DNA of 64,000 nt from Sporosarcina sp. FSL K6-3457 (GTDB lineage: Bacteria > Bacillota > Bacilli > Bacillales_A > Planococcaceae): positions 1,319,501-1,383,500 of the forward strand of contig NZ_JBBOWX010000001.1 of NCBI RefSeq assembly GCF_038007285.1, written 5' to 3'. The notes beneath the pieces were generated by a model, which searched no databases, was not told the origin of the DNA, and was given only the letters and a program-made list of their open reading frames with translations. A program made the translations under genes and the position numbers. Below, piece by piece: positions 52,745-60,795 of this stretch (the stretch's first letter is position 1; the number at the start of each line of letters is the position of its first letter).

Positions 52745-52800
52745 AGGCAACACTTTGACTGAACTAAGCAACGTTTCCATGAAAATGCACAACGTATCGC

Positions 52801-52836
52801 AAAAAAGCCGAGCTCATTATGTGCTCAGCTTTTTTC
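52801..52836. terminator. Terminator between convergent genes
   Basis: AAAAAGC-x-GAGC / GCTC-x-GCTTTTT with one mismatch. Confidence 0.7.
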
Positions 52837-53550
52837 ATTCAAATATATCATCATCTTTTCAGGGAAATCCGTAAAAATAGCACTAACACCGACATCTTGC
52901 AGTGCTTGGGCATATTGCGCTTCATTGACAGTGAAAGTCCGTACTGGAGTACCACTTTCTAACACTTGTTGAATAGATGGGCGCAGTGCTGTCGGGAAAA
53001 ACAGATGCAGGGCATCCGCAGGAATGGCCCGCATATAATCGAGGGGCTCCACCAAAACCTCCATAAATAAAGCAGCAGTTTCTAAGTGTGGTGCCAGTTG
53101 TTTTACAGTACGAATGGCTTCGTGATCAAAAGATGACAAGACGACTCGGGAATCAAGACCCATCTCGCTTACAATAGCTAGTACTTTCTCCACCATGCCC
53201 TCATACGGAAAGATATCTGATTTCAGTTCGATATTCAAATGATGGTGTGTCTCGGTAAATAGTTGAAGTACCTCGTGTAGAGTTGGGATCGTTTGCCCTG
53301 TGAAATCCGGAGAAAACCAGCTGCCGAAGTCAAATGTTTTTAATTTCGCAAGTGTCATGTCTTTGACATAGCCTGTTCCGTTTGACGTCCGATCAATTCT
53401 TTCATCATGGATGACCACAAGTTCACCATCTTTTGTTAGATGAACATCGAATTCAACGCCGTGTATAGCGAGGTGTGCGGCTTCTGTGAAAGCAGTGATT
53501 GTATTTTCGGGATGTGTGCCAGATGAACCACGGTGCGCGTAAATCTCCAT
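52825..53550 (-). CDS. Glycerophosphodiester phosphodiesterase
   Basis: A 241-residue GDPD/UgpQ-type TIM barrel: AHRGSSGTHPENTITAF, the GVEFDVHLTKDGELVVIHD metal and acid-base cluster, and NIELKSD. It hydrolyses glycerophosphodiesters to glycerol 3-phosphate and an alcohol. No signal peptide remains when the start is placed at ATG 53550, which follows GGGTGG. It is preceded by a 350-nt leader with riboswitch-like layout. Confidence 0.9.
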   Translation of the reverse strand: MEIYAHRGSSGTHPENTITAFTEAAHLAIHGVEFDVHLTKDGELVVIHDERIDRTSNGTGYVKDMTLAKLKTFDFGSWFSPDFTGQTIPTLHEVLQLFTETHHHLNIELKSDIFPYEGMVEKVLAIVSEMGLDSRVVLSSFDHEAIRTVKQLAPHLETAALFMEVLVEPLDYMRAIPADALHLFFPTALRPSIQQVLESGTPVRTFTVNEAQYAQALQDVGVSAIFTDFPEKMMIYLNEKS

Positions 53551-53905
53551 ATATGAACCACCCAATCGTTTTTTTATTTTATTGTAGTATGTATTGGAAA
53601 ATGAAGCAAATGGCCATTGGAAAAGGGATGCTCTCAAATTGAGAACACCCCTTTATTTTGTCGGTAACATTAAGTTTTGAATGTAATTTTTCATCCCGAA
53701 TGATCGGGGAATAATTTCCTTAGAAAGGTTTATCTTTCAGTGCCGCGGTCATTGTTCCACTGGGTGTTCTCTAACCTAAGCAACGCAAACCCTACCTACT
53801 TTTGCGTCCTTGCGACCCTATAGTCGCGCCAGTGTGAATAAGTATTTTCAAAAACATTCGTAGAATGCCAGATATTCAAGTCTTACAGTTACCTATTTGT
53901 TAACC
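53551..53905 (-). ncRNA. Candidate riboswitch/attenuator leader of the GDPD gene
   Basis: On the minus strand: promoter TTGACA, 17 bp, TATAGT (53939-53911). A folded block follows, closed by CACTGG (53834-53829) with CCAGTG (53763-53758) and containing GCGAC/GGTCGC and GACGCAAA/TTTGCGT hairpins. GAGAACACCC (53771-53762) can pair with GGGTGTTCTC (53650-53641), which is the 5' arm of a terminator (53651-53621) ending TTTT. Antiterminator and terminator exclude each other. I recognise no known aptamer consensus. Confidence 0.5.
53621..53651 (-). terminator. Intrinsic terminator in the GDPD leader
   Basis: A 13-bp stem with two G-U pairs (53651-53639 with 53637-53625) followed by TTTT on the minus strand. 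Confidence 0.7.
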
Positions 53906-53910
53906 GATTA

Positions 53911-53939
53911 ACTATATCATGGAAAGTTTGGGCTGTCAA
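53911..53939 (-). promoter_or_regulatory. Promoter of the GDPD leader
   Basis: TTGACA, 17-bp spacer, TATAGT on the minus strand, in the gap after ypsA. Confidence 0.7.
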
Positions 53940-53953
53940 ATGAATTCCGTAAA

Positions 53954-54529
53954 TCAGTGCCATTCACTTAGCTGTTCGTCTTCTGCGATGACTTGCAAAT
54001 CATCGGCGGTGATGGTGAATACCTGGTAATCGGAACGTTCAGCATAGCTTTCCGCCGCTTTTTTAACAAATTTCGGTGAGCCATCGTTCTCATCATCATA
54101 AATAATCAATATGCCATCGGAATTACGCAAAAAAAACTTATCTTTTTCGATAAATTGCCAGGGGGCTTCGTAAGGTCTTTTTGTGAGGCTTGTATGGAAA
54201 TCTGCTAGGGCAACAATCCGGTGATATGTTTCTTTTTTCATGTCATTCCAATTTTTCTCCTGTTCCAGGAAGGGGGTGATAACGGCATATTTTAAATCGG
54301 TGTATTCTTTTTTTAAGTCAATGACAACTTCGGCAGCCCATAGTTCAGTGCCTAATTGTCCGCTAATAATAACCCACTCTAATCCTTCATCTATCAAGGT
54401 TATGAGTCGGTTCTCTAGTGCTTTTTTTATAAATCGAATGCCAGGATGTTTGTCGTCAAATATGCCAAGTTCATGTTGTTTGTAGCCTGTAACGACTAAG
54501 CGTTTTACGATATTGTTCACCTCCGACAA
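53954..54529 (-). CDS. ypsA: YpsA-family (DUF1273, SLOG) protein
   Basis: A 185- to 191-residue Rossmann-like SLOG protein: VVTGYKQHELGIF at the N-terminus, then WVIISGQLGTELWAAEV, a loop that would hold nucleotide or sugar. B. subtilis YpsA affects cell division and the oxidative stress response. The start is uncertain. The longest frame begins at TTG 54529, but the only good ribosome site, GGAGGTGA at 54524-54517, suits codon 7 (ATC, 54511), and family members begin just there (MKVLAVTGYK in B. subtilis). A non-AUG start is possible. Confidence 0.82.
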   Translation of the reverse strand: MSEVNNIVKRLVVTGYKQHELGIFDDKHPGIRFIKKALENRLITLIDEGLEWVIISGQLGTELWAAEVVIDLKKEYTDLKYAVITPFLEQEKNWNDMKKETYHRIVALADFHTSLTKRPYEAPWQFIEKDKFFLRNSDGILIIYDDENDGSPKFVKKAAESYAERSDYQVFTITADDLQVIAEDEQLSEWH

Positions 54530-54614
54530 CTACAATACAGTAGGAAACCGATTTTGAATGATTAATAAGCCTTTATATTACCAGAAATCCAATGCAGTGA
54601 GATAGTATTTTTGC

Positions 54615-55376
54615 TTATTGATCGACTTTCGAAATTTGTCCACTGACACCAAAGATCTTAATTTCATCAATTTCAACTGTGAGTTGTTCTATTTTATGCT
54701 CCAATGTATGAAGTGCGAGAAGTTTAGCGGCCAATTGTTCTTCGTATTCAAACGATTGGCTAAGTAGTTTTTTGATTTGTAGATCGACTTGCATAAGTAC
54801 TTCAGTGTCTATCATAGGGGCGTTATTCTTGACTACCAGCTTGTCGTTTTGTTCTTGTATCGCCGATAATTTATGGCGAAGTTGTTTAATCATACTATTT
54901 TTTTCATCAATATCTTGTAGTAAATCCTGTTTCGCTTGATCAGGCTCAGAACGTTTTTGAGTGGAAATCGATAGTCGATTGATTGCCGACTGAAGTGGTT
55001 TATTTACCTCTTGAATATGATTCGCAAGCCTATATTCAAGTTGTTCAATCATCGTCAGGACGCTTTTTGTTTGCTGTAGGGTATCAATGGTTGCCATCTG
55101 TTTTTTTTGTTGGACCTCATACGAATGGATGCGCTCTTTATAATCACTCGTTCGCGTCACTAATTCTTTATTGAGTCTAAATAAATCCTCGGCGAGTTCA
55201 TTTTTTTCAGCTGTTAATTGTTCATTATCATACGTTAATTTTTCTGCCAAGGAGTAGTAGTAATCACTTTGAACTTTGTTTACTTCGTTTTTATATTTAG
55301 CTAATTCGGCTTTTAAATAGATGATGGTTTGCTCCAGTTGTTGTGAGTTGTTATGTCTGGTGTTTTCACTAATCAT
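54615..55376 (-). CDS. Coiled-coil protein of the putative spore-surface locus
   Basis: A 253-residue protein made almost wholly of heptad-rich helix, with Lys, Glu and Gln dominant and no cysteine, membrane segment or signal. I recognise no family. AGGAGGT at 55389-55383 is too near ATG 55382, so ATG 55376 is chosen. It lies 37 bp after the small acidic gene and is probably the last gene of a minus-strand group of four, three of which are tightly packed. Confidence 0.6.
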   Translation of the reverse strand: MISENTRHNNSQQLEQTIIYLKAELAKYKNEVNKVQSDYYYSLAEKLTYDNEQLTAEKNELAEDLFRLNKELVTRTSDYKERIHSYEVQQKKQMATIDTLQQTKSVLTMIEQLEYRLANHIQEVNKPLQSAINRLSISTQKRSEPDQAKQDLLQDIDEKNSMIKQLRHKLSAIQEQNDKLVVKNNAPMIDTEVLMQVDLQIKKLLSQSFEYEEQLAAKLLALHTLEHKIEQLTVEIDEIKIFGVSGQISKVDQ

Positions 55377-55413
55377 GTCCATACCTCCTAATCGTAGCTA
55401 TTTCCGAGGCAAA

Positions 55414-55686
55414 TTAAGGTCTTTCCTTTAGGGACGTGATGAGTTCTTCAAAATCTTTTTGATTGTCTGCGATAATTTGTTCGAGTACTTCTACAATTTT
55501 CACTTGTGAATCGACTGAAGTACTCTGTTCTGCATTGATCAACAGATGGTTCATCAACATATTTAGTGTATCTTTTTCTAAAAAAATAAAACTATTATCA
55601 TTTTCTTGTTTATCTTCTTTTCTGTTGTTAAGTTGGTCTTTCATAAACTGGCGTATTACTTGCTCATTTTCATGTAGATTACTCAT
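55414..55686 (-). CDS. Small acidic protein of the putative spore-surface locus
   Basis: A 90-residue hydrophilic protein, helical by composition, with no recognised family. GGAGG eight bases before the ATG, and the ATG overlaps the stop of the upstream gene by 4 bp. The coupling implies that it works with its neighbours. Confidence 0.6.
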   Translation of the reverse strand: MSNLHENEQVIRQFMKDQLNNRKEDKQENDNSFIFLEKDTLNMLMNHLLINAEQSTSVDSQVKIVEVLEQIIADNQKDFEELITSLKERP

Positions 55687-56246
55687 TTTTCGACCTCCAG
55701 TATAGGAATGGTGCCGTTAAGATTGATGGGATTAATGACAGCGATGCCATCTTTCAATTGATCGCTATATGTAAACCCCATAATGCTACCGGCATAGGAT
55801 TTTGTAGGAGACCATTTTATCTGGAAATTTGAAAATGAAATCGTCTCATTTGGTTCGATGGATGCGTTGCCTAAAGGTTTAAGCCAAAATTCCTCTGTGT
55901 TCGTTTTTTCATTTATTCGTTCCCACTCACTGGCATTTTTCAATGACTGTTTGAAGTTTTCATAAATATAGCGTCCGGAAAAAGAGAATGGAGACTCTTC
56001 AGGGACTTTTATGCATATATAAGGATTTGTAATTGGCTGACTACCAATATTATGTACATGATAAGACCCAAGGCACAGGCTCTCTTGTTCTGACTCGTGG
56101 GAAATATTTAAGGAATAAGTAAAATAGCTTATGATATTTATTTTGTTAGGGTTATTCAAATTAGCTATTTTTTTTTTAATTTCCTCTAAGTAGCTTGTTG
56201 TTTGTTGATGAAGTTGGGTAAGCTTTTGTTCCACTTCGTTATTCAT
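55683..56246 (-). CDS. Beta-rich protein of the putative spore-surface locus
   Basis: A 187-residue protein. About 40 helical residues (LTQLHQQTTSYLEEIKKKIANL) lead into a beta-rich domain with GSYHVHNIGSQPITNPYICIKVPEE and PNETISFSNFQIKWSP, which resembles an immunoglobulin- or CARDB-like fold built for protein contacts. No family is recognised. AGGAGG precedes the ATG. A hairpin terminator separates it from the Cys-rich gene upstream. Confidence 0.6.
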   Translation of the reverse strand: MNNEVEQKLTQLHQQTTSYLEEIKKKIANLNNPNKINIISYFTYSLNISHESEQESLCLGSYHVHNIGSQPITNPYICIKVPEESPFSFSGRYIYENFKQSLKNASEWERINEKTNTEEFWLKPLGNASIEPNETISFSNFQIKWSPTKSYAGSIMGFTYSDQLKDGIAVINPINLNGTIPILEVEK

Positions 56247-56269
56247 TCTTCTTTCCTCCTAATCAAAAA

Positions 56270-56296
56270 ATAAAGAGAGGGGGGACCCTCTCTTTA
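56270..56296 (-). terminator. Terminator between the Cys-rich and beta-rich genes
   Basis: A perfect stem TAAAGAGAGGG / CCCTCTCTTTA with a T-rich tail on the minus strand. Confidence 0.75.
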
Positions 56297-56337
56297 TAAT
56301 ATGTTTGGTGCTTACTCATTATTACCATCAGCCGACA

Positions 56338-56991
56338 TCAGTGGCAGCAATTGCCGCCGGCGTCGGGAAAAACAACTGAGCATTGTTGTGGACGTGTTGG
56401 CGGGGCACAACCTGATACGATATCGGCCCTTGGCTCACAGAAGTCAGCTAAGAATTCAACCGTAACTGGGAATGTCGATTGGATGCTTTGGCAAGTAGCT
56501 ACAGAGATAGTGAGTGCTGAAAAAGTGATTGTACCTTCGCCTGCAATGAGCGTACCAGTCGTACATACAAAACAGTCTAGATTGGTGTACGTCACTTCAA
56601 CGTCTGTTCCGACTGGCGCACATAAAGTGACTTGTTCACAACGAGAAACTGGGATATCCGCACTTGTCAACGTCATCCCATTTGGGAAAGTAAGGATAAC
56701 CGTGACAACAAAATTCTTTTGAATATTAAGCTGTTGAAGGCATACGTTTTTTCCATCAATGCAGAATGGACGATCTTCGCGATGTAGGATAACGATTGGA
56801 TTCGACGCGGCTGGAGCTACGTCACATGTAACGGTTGCACCTGCTAAACTTGTCGCTGTTGTAACTCCTGGAAATGGAATGGCTCCTGTTGGAGAAATAT
56901 CAAACGACTTTTCTTTAACAATCCAGTCATATACCTTATCGACATTAATACAAATTAGTTCCTTGCCATCACACGGCTTTTTTTCTTGCAT
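56338..56991 (-). CDS. Cysteine-rich, putative spore-surface protein
   Basis: A 217-residue protein with 15 cysteines and no signal peptide. The N-terminal KPCDGKELICINVDKVYDWIV is a motif I have seen only in hypothetical proteins of spore-formers. The remainder is beta-rich with paired Cys (LDCFVC, a final GGNCCH). Such composition is common in cross-linked coat and exosporium proteins. GGAGGTG places the start at ATG 56991. A sigma-K-like -10 (CATATGCTA) lies just upstream. Function is inferred from composition and neighbours. Confidence 0.6.
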   Translation of the reverse strand: MQEKKPCDGKELICINVDKVYDWIVKEKSFDISPTGAIPFPGVTTATSLAGATVTCDVAPAASNPIVILHREDRPFCIDGKNVCLQQLNIQKNFVVTVILTFPNGMTLTSADIPVSRCEQVTLCAPVGTDVEVTYTNLDCFVCTTGTLIAGEGTITFSALTISVATCQSIQSTFPVTVEFLADFCEPRADIVSGCAPPTRPQQCSVVFPDAGGNCCH

Positions 56992-57028
56992 TTTTGCAGA
57001 CACCTCCAAATTTTTTATCTTTCACCCG

Positions 57029-57057
57029 TAGCATATGATATGGATAAATGAGTGTCT
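57029..57057 (-). promoter_or_regulatory. Candidate sigma-K promoter of the Cys-rich gene
   Basis: On the minus strand CATATGCTA (57037-57029) fits the sigma-K -10 consensus CATANNNTA, with GACA about 15 bp upstream as a -35. This would give late mother-cell expression. Confidence 0.4.
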
Positions 57058-57266
57058 GGGCGCGGAAATAACTTATTGGGATATTTTCAAAATTTCGTTT
57101 AGTAGAAAAGAAAGTAGTACAAACATTATTTTAGGAGAGATAGCGCCTCCTAAAATTCTGGCACTTTATCTTATTGATATTTGGCGTTAAAGGTGACAAT
57201 TTGTCACGTAATGAAAGCCTGAGTAATAGAATAGGTATGTGTATGTACTGTAAAGGGGGAATAGTG

Positions 57267-58349
57267 ATGGCAGATGCTAAGTTATACTCCGCTCAAGACA
57301 TTGAAAATTTAAAACAGAAAATTGCAACCTATAGAGATACCTTAACGACATTGAAATCGGGAAACACAATTGATGACTATCTCATCATGAAAAGCGAATT
57401 GACCGGCTTTAAAATGCAAGCCTCGCATTTAGAAGAGGTAATGGGGAGACTTAATGACAAACAAAGTATGCAGATAGAGGAGTATGAGCAACAAATTGAA
57501 ACTTTTTCACAACAGATAGGCTCACTTAATCGAACTGTCGAGGAGTTGAATAAAGATCTTTCAGTAGTTATGGATCAATTAGTAAATGATCGTACAGGAA
57601 ATGTGAATACTTCTGTTGTCGGGCAGGACTCAGTGAATACTCATTATAATGCGGATGTTGTAGAAGTAACTCCTCAATTGGAAGAGAAAACTCCCCTATC
57701 TTCGATTCAGCAGCCGAATCGCCCACCCTCATATAAGCATCTGCAAAGTCTTATAGCGAGGGCTAATGATATCCAAGAAGTTCCGAGTACTGGAACGCCA
57801 ACAGCAAGTATCCATCAAAAACCTGGTAAACCAAGTTTCCCGTCGATTGGTAGTCATCCAAATCAAATCTATAATGGTCTGAACAGGAATATAAATATGA
57901 AGTCCACCGTTCATTTCAATAATATTTCTACAAAGCAAGCCGTTCCAACGAGAAGTGACAATCTGGTCCCCCCTACACCACAAGCGACTGCAGAGCTAGA
58001 AAAAAATGAGGTAGTGATAATATCTCCTGAGGAAGCGCCTCATATAGCAGTAATTGAAGAGGAAGTGCCTCATATAGCAGCGATTGAAGAGAAAGTGCAA
58101 CATATAGCGACAGTTGAGGAGAAAGTACATCATATAGAAACAATTGAGGAGAAAGTACATCATATAGAAACAATTGAGGAGAAAGTACATCATATAGAAA
58201 CAATTGAGGAGAAAATCCAGCACGGAGAGAAAATGGAGAGGGAAACGAATCCAGAAACTTTAATTGAAAGACCTAATGAAATGAAGCGTCAACAACATAA
58301 AAACAAGGAAACATTATCACTGCTCAATTTTTTTCGGAGGAAATCTTAA
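57267..58349 (+). CDS. Coiled-coil protein with 10-residue tandem repeats
   Basis: A 360-residue hydrophilic protein. Residues about 1-120 are coiled coil; a Pro/Asn/Thr-rich linker follows. Then six repeats of ten residues (consensus HIETIEEKVH) run from 58041 to 58220, the fourth and fifth identical in DNA. A basic tail ends LLNFFRRKS. AAAGGGGG selects ATG 57267 over the longer frame. It is divergent from the Cys-rich gene. I recognise no family; repeat number may vary between strains. Confidence 0.65.
   Translation: MADAKLYSAQDIENLKQKIATYRDTLTTLKSGNTIDDYLIMKSELTGFKMQASHLEEVMGRLNDKQSMQIEEYEQQIETFSQQIGSLNRTVEELNKDLSVVMDQLVNDRTGNVNTSVVGQDSVNTHYNADVVEVTPQLEEKTPLSSIQQPNRPPSYKHLQSLIARANDIQEVPSTGTPTASIHQKPGKPSFPSIGSHPNQIYNGLNRNINMKSTVHFNNISTKQAVPTRSDNLVPPTPQATAELEKNEVVIISPEEAPHIAVIEEEVPHIAAIEEKVQHIATVEEKVHHIETIEEKVHHIETIEEKVHHIETIEEKIQHGEKMERETNPETLIERPNEMKRQQHKNKETLSLLNFFRRKS
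58041..58220 (+). repeat. 30-bp coding tandem repeat (six units)
   Basis: Units start every 30 bp from 58041. Units 4 and 5 (58131-58160, 58161-58190) are identical and unit 6 nearly so; the first three diverge. This points to recent expansion at the 3' end. Confidence 0.9.
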
Positions 58350-58400
58350 GTATGCGTTTGGTGAACTACAAAAAATGAAAATCGCTGTACTCCATTATCT

Positions 58401-58438
58401 ACAACCACGTTGACTTAGTGTCGGGATGGTTGTTTTTT
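58401..58438 (+). terminator. Terminator after the repeat-protein gene
   Basis: Stem ACAACCA / TGGTTGT with a T run. Confidence 0.6.
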
Positions 58439-58597
58439 CTTGAAAATCATGAGATGGCAATAGCTACTAGTTAGACGGATGTCTCACAAAATGTCCGTGA
58501 TACTGTAACAAAATAAAAACTGCTAAACACAAGTAGTTGATAGCCCGTCCGCCCTGCTGCTGGCTTGAATAGGATAGTGGAGAAAGGAGGTGTTAAT

Positions 58598-59236
58598 ATG
58601 ACTTGTAATCATGGATGTAATGGATTTCATCCAGGAGCTTGTGGTCCTAGAGCGGGTGGCAATGGTATGGTCAATTGTAAGAACTTTGGACCGTTTAATG
58701 CGATTGACGCAGCTTGTATAGTACCGCCAGCTATTACTGGTTCGGTCATTCCGTTCGCTTCAGGTTTGACTCCAGTTATTTTGACTACTATTGCCGGTGA
58801 TTTAGTTAGTACCGGTAGTTTAGTTGGATTTGGTACAAATGTACCGACTGTGGGTATTCTTGGTACTACAATCGACTTGACTGGTCTGTTAAACGAAGCT
58901 TTTTCAGTTCCACGAGCAGGTACGGTAACAGCTATTTCTGCAGCTTTCACTGTAACAATTGCAGCTTCACTCCTCGGAACTACAACGGTCACTGCACGAA
59001 TTTATCGTGCACCAGCGGGAAGTACGATTTTCACTGCTACAGATGTGGCTGTTAATCTGGCTCCGGATATTGGTCTGGTAGCTGTAGGCGGTATAGTTGA
59101 GGGAACATCCTCGAATTTCCCACCATTATCTGTAAATGCGGGGGACCGTTTGTTAATGGTGCTTTCAACAACTACAACGGGACTTCTAGGTGGAGTAATA
59201 ACAGGTACGGCAAGTGCAGGTATCACGATTGCGTAA
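58598..59236 (+). CDS. BclB C-terminal-domain exosporium-type protein
   Basis: A 212-residue protein. After a Cys/Gly-rich N-terminus (TCNHGCNGFHPGACGPRAGG) it carries the BclB-type C-terminal domain of exosporium glycoproteins: TGSVIPFASGLTPVILTTIAGD, LVGFGTNVP, FSVPRAGTVTAISAAFT and LSVNAGDRLLMVLSTT. The collagen-like G-x-x repeats that usually precede this domain are missing. AAAGGAGGTG fixes the start at ATG 58598. This is the strongest sign that 54.6-59.2 kb encodes spore-surface parts. Confidence 0.78.
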   Translation: MTCNHGCNGFHPGACGPRAGGNGMVNCKNFGPFNAIDAACIVPPAITGSVIPFASGLTPVILTTIAGDLVSTGSLVGFGTNVPTVGILGTTIDLTGLLNEAFSVPRAGTVTAISAAFTVTIAASLLGTTTVTARIYRAPAGSTIFTATDVAVNLAPDIGLVAVGGIVEGTSSNFPPLSVNAGDRLLMVLSTTTTGLLGGVITGTASAGITIA

Positions 59237-59296
59237 TTGGTAGATGCAAAGATCAAGAGAAAATATACGAAACGAATGATTTCTTTCTGCAAGCCA

Positions 59297-59331
59297 GCCC
59301 TTTTCATGTAAACGGTGAAAAGGGCTTTTTG
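59297..59331 (+). terminator. Terminator after the BclB-like gene
   Basis: A perfect stem AGCCCTTTTCA / TGAAAAGGGCT with five T. Confidence 0.85.
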
Positions 59332-59436
59332 TATTTCTGCCGGGAATGACAGTTAAGTCAATATGAAAGTTGTTAATAAATCACAAGAAACGTTATTGAT
59401 TGCGCAGAATTTTAACCCCAATGACATTTTCATAAC

Positions 59437-59600
59437 AAAAAAACACCACCCTCTACAGGATGATGTTCACTCATAAACCTTATAGGTATAACATTTAAAG
59501 TAAAAGCCGCCTTTGCCGTACGGTCTTAGAAAGTTTTAAACCACCACTCCTCAAAGTGGGTGTTCGCAGAAATAATCCTGTATGTCCTCGTTATCGAAAG
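59437..59600 (-). ncRNA. Candidate stand-alone small RNA
   Basis: On the minus strand ACAGGAT (59581-59575) can pair with ATCCTGT (59461-59455), closing a domain with a CCCACT/AGTGGTGG hairpin and CCGTACGG. A terminator (59467-59443, 11-bp stem with two G-U pairs) then ends in seven U. No minus-strand gene lies downstream before 57 kb, so this would be an independent RNA or the 3' end of the abrB transcript. I match it to no known family. The rest of the 59332-59758 gap shows no gene. Confidence 0.4.
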
Positions 59601-59758
59601 AACGAAGCGTGCCATTCCTATTTCTAGATAAAACTCCCGTTTACAGCTTAAAGGTTAAAACTTAATGTTGATACGAACAACGCAGCTTCTAAACATAGTG
59701 TACATCAATTGCGTTATGTTTTCAAATGAAATAGTTGGAAATATTGTGGACAAACACT

Positions 59759-60028
59759 TCAGCTATGCTTCGCTATTTCTGCTAATACAATCTCGGCGCC
59801 CCTTGGACTTAAATACATACCATTCGAATACATCTTATTGTCAGGTGTGATCTCGCCTGTGACGATACAAGCTTCGTTGACAGAATACTTTCGTAAAATA
59901 ATTTTGTCCTCCTCTACAAATATCTCCATGGGAGAACCCGTATCTAGGTGGAGTGTGTTTCTTAATTCTTTCGGTATTACAATTCGACCAAGCTGGTCAA
60001 CTTTTCTTACGATACCCAAGCTTCGCAT
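59759..60028 (-). CDS. abrB: AbrB-family transition-state regulator
   Basis: An 89-residue swapped-hairpin DNA-binding protein: SLGIVRKVDQLGRIVIPKELRNTL, then MEIFVEEDKIILRKY and a C-terminal multimerisation part (ACIVTGEITPDNKMYSNG). It follows AbrB/Abh of B. subtilis (about 94 residues) along its whole length. AbrB represses post-exponential genes. AAGGAGCAG precedes the ATG. Confidence 0.88.
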   Translation of the reverse strand: MRSLGIVRKVDQLGRIVIPKELRNTLHLDTGSPMEIFVEEDKIILRKYSVNEACIVTGEITPDNKMYSNGMYLSPRGAEIVLAEIAKHS

Positions 60029-60252
60029 AATACTCTGCTCCTTTAAGTTGCATATTTTACACTACTTATTTATATTATACTAGAAAAAAATAATAAGTAC
60101 AAAGAAATTTGTAAATTCTAATAACTATAAAAGTATCTAGGGATATGTTGTTTTGTAAGCTCTGTTTTTTCTAATTATACTATTTCACTGTCAGGCACTG
60201 TAACAACGATTATACTAATAGAGTACCACATTTTGAATAGAGGAGAGCGAGC

Positions 60253-60732
60253 ATGACAGGGAATACACACATCGTAGGCGGCATTGCAGCAAGTCTTGCT
60301 TATGCACAAATTGCCAATCATGACCCGGTTCTAATGTTGGGGGCAGGGGTGATTGGCGCATTACTGCCAGATATTTGTCACAGTGGCAGTAGGATTGGAC
60401 GGAAACTACCGCTGTTATCAAAGTTGATCAATAAGGTATTCGGCCATCGTACATTTACACATAGTTTGTTATTTTTGGTGGTGGTTGCAGCATTATTGAA
60501 TGCATTTATTCCGAATGAGGCAGTGAAAGCCGGATTTTTAGTCGGGATGGCTAGTCATTTTGTGTTGGATATGGCAACGAAAAAGGGGATTAAATTATTA
60601 TTTCCACTTCGCATGACAGTCCGTTTTCCAGTAACAACGAAAACAGGCAGTAAGATTGAGAGTATCGTATTCGGTGTTCTCGCACTACTATCTTTTTATT
60701 TTGGATATGAGGCACTTAGCTTTTATTTCTAA
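60253..60732 (+). CDS. YdjM/DUF457-family membrane-bound metal-dependent hydrolase
   Basis: A 159-residue membrane protein with four or five helices. THIVGGIAASLAYAQ near the N-terminus, LLPDICHSGS, and the HRTFTHSLLFL motif supply the conserved His/Asp set of YdjM-type putative hydrolases. The substrate is unknown; the relative in E. coli is an SOS-regulated inner-membrane protein. GAGGAGAGCG precedes the ATG. Confidence 0.83.
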   Translation: MTGNTHIVGGIAASLAYAQIANHDPVLMLGAGVIGALLPDICHSGSRIGRKLPLLSKLINKVFGHRTFTHSLLFLVVVAALLNAFIPNEAVKAGFLVGMASHFVLDMATKKGIKLLFPLRMTVRFPVTTKTGSKIESIVFGVLALLSFYFGYEALSFYF

Positions 60733-60795
60733 AAAGATGATGGCGCAGCTATTTTTTGTTAAAATAGAAAGGTTGAAAGTGAGGGCATATGTAAA

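Noticed and set aside
53760..53835. c-di-GMP-I (GEMM) riboswitch in the GDPD leader
   Set aside because: GGACGCAAA is present, but the upstream GCAAACC strand, the tetraloop hairpin between them and the order of elements are missing.
57973..58223. Minus-strand frames of 75-76 codons with repeated FLYDVLSPQL- and CFYMMYFLLN-type units
   Set aside because: They are the antisense of the 30-bp coding repeat in the gene at 57267 and have no ribosome site of their own.
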